This document shows positions 5,991 through 8,647 of a stretch of DNA of 8,647 nt, in pieces; position 1 is the stretch's first letter; each line of letters opens with the position of its first letter. A model generated the notes under the pieces. It ran no database searches, had not been told where the DNA came from, and saw only the letters and a program-made list of their open reading frames with translations. The position numbers were made by a program, and so were the translations under genes. Origin of the DNA: Promethearchaeota archaeon (lineage in GTDB: Archaea; Asgardarchaeota; Lokiarchaeia; Sigynarchaeales; SOKP01); NCBI GenBank assembly GCA_030620005.1, contig JAUXAJ010000226.1, forward strand, positions 1 to 8,647. The letters are read 5' to 3'.

Positions 5991-7127
5991 TTATTGTATG
6001 CTTCTTTTAACTACTTCGTGATGGCAAACCGTAATATTTCTTTTTTCCAGAGCAATTAATTTAATATCCTTTAGTACCTCTACGAACGAAGCCAATATTA
6101 CCAGGGAGTCATTCAATCCCCTTAATACGACATTATCGCGAATCTGGCAATTGTCTGAAATGATTACATTCTCTAGATGAACGTTATTCGAAATGTAGAC
6201 CTCGTTATAAACTAATGATTCTTTAACTTTTGAATTTTCCCCCATATAAACATTATCTCCAATAATAACGTTAGGTCCAATTTCACAGTTCTTTCTTATA
6301 ACGACATTTTTTCCTATAGTGACAGGAGGATAAATCATCGCTCTTCCTTCGATATCAAGACTGTCATCTATTAGATTTTTTTTCCCGTTGTTAGTATTTT
6401 TTAAAAGATCCTTCATTAAAATAATATTTCCTTCCAATAAATCTTCAGGTTTACCAATATCCATCCATGTACCTGAAATTGGATAGTGATATAATTTATT
6501 ATCACTTGCAAGTTTTGGAAACACATCTCTTTCAATTGATACTTTCTTTTTTGGTTCGATATAATCAAATACTTCAGGTTCTAAGAGATATACTCCCGCA
6601 TTTATAGGCATTGGAACTGTTTTCCCTCCCGGAGGTAGATACTCGTCTTTTTCCAGAAATTTCTTGATTTTTTGAGTTTCTTCGTCAATAATTAAAACAC
6701 CATACATTGACGGATCTTCCACTAACTTACCGGCTATTGTTCCTTTACCTTGATATTTAACGTGTTTTTGAAGCATTTCTTTAAAACTAAAATTTAAAAT
6801 GACATCTCCGTTTAGCATGAAGAAATTATCTCCTTTTAAATAGTCTTCGGCTATTTTTATGGCTCCTGCGGTCCCCATGGGTTGCTTTTCATCGGTATAT
6901 GAGATTTTTAATCCAAATTTTTTACCGTCTTTAAAATATTTCTTTAGATCATTGCTCATGACGCTGACAGCCAAAATAATTTCGTTTACACCCGCACTTT
7001 TTAAAAGCATCATTTGCCGTTCGATTACTGGTTTGTTTACAATTGGCATTAAAGTTTTTGGAATCGTGCAAGTGAGCGGGCGTAGCCTCGTCCCCCAACC
7101 ACCAGATAATATTATGCCCCGGGTCAT
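5991..7127 (-). CDS. Mannose-1-phosphate guanylyltransferase-like sugar nucleotidyltransferase with left-handed beta-helix
   Basis: It joins an NTP and a hexose 1-phosphate to give an NDP-sugar and pyrophosphate in the cytoplasm. The 378 residues carry G-G-W-G-T-R-L-R-P-L-T at 9-19, I-P-K-T-L at 22-26, and L-N-G-D-V at 105-109, whose D108 binds metal. F-L-E-K is at 157-160, N-A-G-V-Y at 176-180 and W-M-D-I-G-K-P at 221-227. Residues about 258-340 form hexapeptide repeats of a left-handed beta-helix (I-G-x-N-V and similar). The A-V-S-V-M-S and Q-P-M-G-T-A-G stretches and the overall length resemble eukaryotic GMPPB (about 360 residues) more than RmlA-type glucose enzymes, so GDP-mannose synthesis is the best guess. 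UDP-glucose, dTDP-glucose or UDP-GlcNAc cannot be excluded. It is the second gene of an operon, 2 nt after the SIS-domain gene. A GAGG (7139-7142) lies 11 nt before the ATG. Confidence 0.85.
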   Translation of the reverse strand: MTRGIILSGGWGTRLRPLTCTIPKTLMPIVNKPVIERQMMLLKSAGVNEIILAVSVMSNDLKKYFKDGKKFGLKISYTDEKQPMGTAGAIKIAEDYLKGDNFFMLNGDVILNFSFKEMLQKHVKYQGKGTIAGKLVEDPSMYGVLIIDEETQKIKKFLEKDEYLPPGGKTVPMPINAGVYLLEPEVFDYIEPKKKVSIERDVFPKLASDNKLYHYPISGTWMDIGKPEDLLEGNIILMKDLLKNTNNGKKNLIDDSLDIEGRAMIYPPVTIGKNVVIRKNCEIGPNVIIGDNVYMGENSKVKESLVYNEVYISNNVHLENVIISDNCQIRDNVVLRGLNDSLVILASFVEVLKDIKLIALEKRNITVCHHEVVKRSIQ

Positions 7128-7129
7128 TT

Positions 7130-8248
7130 TTAAATATTCCTCGTGATTTTTTGAGTGAAATTAAATTTACCAGGAACGATTCCTTTTTTTTCTGCCATCT
7201 TATAAAAAAACAGCTGTAGAATCACGATCTCAAAAATTGGTGAGAGAAAGGGGTTAGAAATGTCGTGTTTAAACGAAATAACTTTAGGACTAGCGTTTGA
7301 GGGCGAAACATTGGAATCAAGGGATCTATTTGTAATATGCAAGATTTTCTCGCATTTCCATTTATTCAACATATTAAACAATAAATGATTGTTTAATTTA
7401 AAATTATTTTCATCAGACGATATGATTATGACTTTCGAATTATCATTAAGGCATTCAATACATCCGTGATTAAATGTTGAACAAGGATTTGCCTCTGAAT
7501 AATTTTTTACAATTTCTTTAAAGTTTAAGGCTCCTTGATAAGCAGTTGACAAGGAAGGACCCCTTGAGAGAATTAACAAGCAATCTACTTGAGTTCCATA
7601 AAAAGACAAGAGATTGTCAAAAAAAATATCAATTTTTTCCGTATCCTTAAGAAAAGAGTCAACTTTTTCAATCAAATTTTCAATTTCAAATAGTTTTTTC
7701 TTATTAGAAAAAAATTCTTTTCCTTCTATGAGATTCATTGCAAAAATATATAAAAATAATAACGTGCAACTATAAGTTTTTGATGTAACTGATTTTTCTT
7801 TACCAGATCTTAAGAGAAGAGTAATATCAGCCTTTAATGCTAAAGTACTTCCAGGAGAATTTGTCACCCCTACAATAATGGGAGGACCATTCATGGAACT
7901 CAATTTCTTTAAAACTTGCACGACTTCACCAGATTCTCCCGATTGTGAAATTAAAACGACGCAAGTATCTTTTAAAGCGTGAGCTTTAGTTTTAGGGAAG
8001 GAATATAGTAAAAACTCTCCTGCTTCTCTCATTTCAGCGTGAATTCCGTTTTGATTTAATAAATAATACGGTACATATGAACTGAAGTAACTTGAACCCA
8101 TACCACTAAAAATGAATTTAGAAATCTCGCGTTCTTTTAAAATTTCGTTTACTTTTCCAAAAATCGCGTCATAATTTTCTCGAATGTCGTTTAAAGTGTC
8201 CTTTAGTGCTTTAGGTTGAGAATATATTTCTGATAAAAATTCATTCAC
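7130..8248 (-). CDS. Double SIS-domain sugar-phosphate isomerase/deaminase, GlmS C-terminal type
   Basis: This 372-residue protein matches the isomerase half of glucosamine-6-phosphate synthase and lacks the glutaminase domain. The opening F-L-S-E-I-Y-S-Q-P-K-A-L is typical of the family. SIS domain 1 (about 34-170) has G-M-G-S-S at 49-53, E-A-G-E-F at 75-79, S-Q-S-G-E-S-G-E at 101-108 and the T-N-S-P-G-S loop. SIS domain 2 (about 210-352) has S-R-G-P-S at 228-232 and F-K-E-I at 243-246. The end N-F-T-Q-K-I-T fits the C-terminal loop. Against E. coli GlmS from memory, E488 (here E245), H504 (H261) and K603 (K367) are kept, K485 is replaced by Asn242, and R599 has no clear match. Ring-opening and isomerisation may remain, with substrate or amine handling changed. 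Alternatives are a GlcN-6-P deaminase like the Thermococcus GlmD type, or an AgaS/FrlB-like enzyme. The start is GTG; no ATG lies upstream before an in-frame stop at 8267. Confidence 0.82.
   Translation of the reverse strand: MNEFLSEIYSQPKALKDTLNDIRENYDAIFGKVNEILKEREISKFIFSGMGSSYFSSYVPYYLLNQNGIHAEMREAGEFLLYSFPKTKAHALKDTCVVLISQSGESGEVVQVLKKLSSMNGPPIIVGVTNSPGSTLALKADITLLLRSGKEKSVTSKTYSCTLLFLYIFAMNLIEGKEFFSNKKKLFEIENLIEKVDSFLKDTEKIDIFFDNLLSFYGTQVDCLLILSRGPSLSTAYQGALNFKEIVKNYSEANPCSTFNHGCIECLNDNSKVIIISSDENNFKLNNHLLFNMLNKWKCEKILHITNRSLDSNVSPSNASPKVISFKHDISNPFLSPIFEIVILQLFFYKMAEKKGIVPGKFNFTQKITRNI
7139..7142 (-). promoter_or_regulatory. Possible Shine-Dalgarno site of the nucleotidyltransferase gene
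   Basis: GAGG on the minus strand lies 11 nt before the ATG at 7127, inside the last codons of the upstream gene. The spacing is longer than usual. It is the only recognisable Shine-Dalgarno-like sequence in the window and belongs to the one internal operon gene, as expected if first genes use short or absent leaders. Confidence 0.35.
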
Positions 8249-8356
8249 GGTTCCAATTCTCTTTCTTTAATTCTTTATTTAATAATAAAAAGAAATATAA
8301 GATAAAATTAATTTCATTTACTTAGAATTAGAAAACATCCCATGAACTGATAATAA
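8249..8356. promoter_or_regulatory. Divergent promoter region of the SIS operon and the right-edge gene
   Basis: This 108-bp spacer separates two divergent genes. TATA-like sequence around 8293-8303 (AAATATAAGAT) could be read on the minus strand as TTATATTT, with transcription starting near 8272. On the plus strand it would start near 8326, leaving leaders of about 25-30 nt. No second clear TATA box, operator palindrome or Shine-Dalgarno site was seen. Whether one box serves both directions is inference. Confidence 0.35.
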
Positions 8357-8647
8357 ATGCCATGCATACACGGTTTTAATGAAATTAATTGCCCAACTTG
8401 TCAGATTATGAAGTCTTCCGTGCCAAAAAATTTCTTAAAAATAAAAGAACGGCACGCCAACTTCTCAGGAGCAATGCATCCTTTTATCAAGCGAAACTCT
8501 AAAGAAAAGGAAGATTTTATTAAGGAATTAACTTCAAAAAGGTCAAATTTGATACCAAATTCGATTAACATTATACCACGACCTAGTTTATTGAATGATT
8601 TACCTAATTTTGTTAATAAAATGTTTTTAGAGAGGTTTAAAGAGATA
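8357..8647 (+). CDS. Unrecognised protein with N-terminal C-X-H-X6-C-X2-C motif (3' end outside window)
   Basis: An ATG at 8357, directly preceded by two in-frame TAA codons, opens 97 codons that run off the right edge. The first residues place Cys3, His5, Cys12 and Cys15 as C-I-H-G...N-C-P-T-C, which looks like a small zinc-binding site. The remainder is rich in Lys, Asn, Ile and Phe, with a probable charged helix (S-K-E-K-E-D-F-I-K-E-L) and a proline-containing I-I-P-R-P-S-L-L-N-D-L-P stretch. There is no signal peptide or membrane segment. I do not recognise the family. The case for a real gene rests on the long open frame in AT-rich DNA, the clustered metal-ligand residues and the divergent position beside a promoter region. 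A zinc-ribbon regulator or nucleic-acid-binding protein is possible but unsupported. Confidence 0.6.
   Translation, partial: MPCIHGFNEINCPTCQIMKSSVPKNFLKIKERHANFSGAMHPFIKRNSKEKEDFIKELTSKRSNLIPNSINIIPRPSLLNDLPNFVNKMFLERFKEI

Noticed and set aside
6859..7146. Plus-strand open frame of 95 codons opposite the nucleotidyltransferase
   Set aside because: It lies antisense to the highly conserved N-terminus of a real gene and has no recognisable motif. Similar antisense frames at 587-778, 1145-1399, 2456-2780, 4642-4884 and 5053-5247 were set aside for the same reason.

Overview
The window is strongly AT-rich. It reads as a chromosomal segment of an archaeon, and my best guess is an Asgard archaeon of the Lokiarchaeia type. 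Four things point that way: TATA-like promoter boxes with almost no Shine-Dalgarno sites, a Nip7-type ribosome-biogenesis protein, a sequon-rich secreted protein anchored by one C-terminal helix with a KKRKL tail, and a sugar nucleotidyltransferase close to the eukaryotic GDP-mannose pyrophosphorylase beta type. The phylum is an inference; no rRNA or other marker in the window settles it.

Layout, left to right. Positions 1-876 (+) hold the C-terminal half of an MFS transporter that enters from the left edge and ends at an 18-T terminator. Positions 1032-1613 (+) hold a Nip7-like PUA protein. It converges, with only 39 bp between stop codons, on a large secreted surface protein with internal repeats of about 200 residues (1653-4190, -). 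Next is an NSUN/RsmB-type RNA m5C methyltransferase (4335-5240, -), whose reading frame continues with family-like sequence to about 5300 without an ATG, GTG or TTG start. It shares a short divergent promoter region with a CYTH-domain gene (5379-5972, +) that carries an in-frame TAA in the middle of the domain. A two-gene operon on the minus strand follows: a GlmS-type SIS-domain protein (7130-8248), then, 2 nt later, a mannose-1-phosphate guanylyltransferase-like enzyme (5991-7127). At the right edge a plus-strand gene begins at 8357 and runs off the end. Its N-terminus has a Cys-X-His...Cys-X2-Cys motif and I do not recognise the family.

How the genes relate. The SIS protein and the nucleotidyltransferase probably act in one hexose or hexosamine phosphate to nucleotide-sugar pathway. 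Such sugars could feed glycosylation of proteins like the sequon-rich surface protein, but nothing here proves that link. Nip7 and the m5C methyltransferase both act on structured RNA but are not co-transcribed. No mobile element, CRISPR array, tRNA or rRNA was seen, and no gene-free stretch exceeds 300 bp. I found no new multi-gene system. The points most worth checking are the interrupted CYTH gene, the missing start of the methyltransferase, the altered active-site residues of the SIS protein, the repeat architecture of the surface protein and the unrecognised gene at the right edge.
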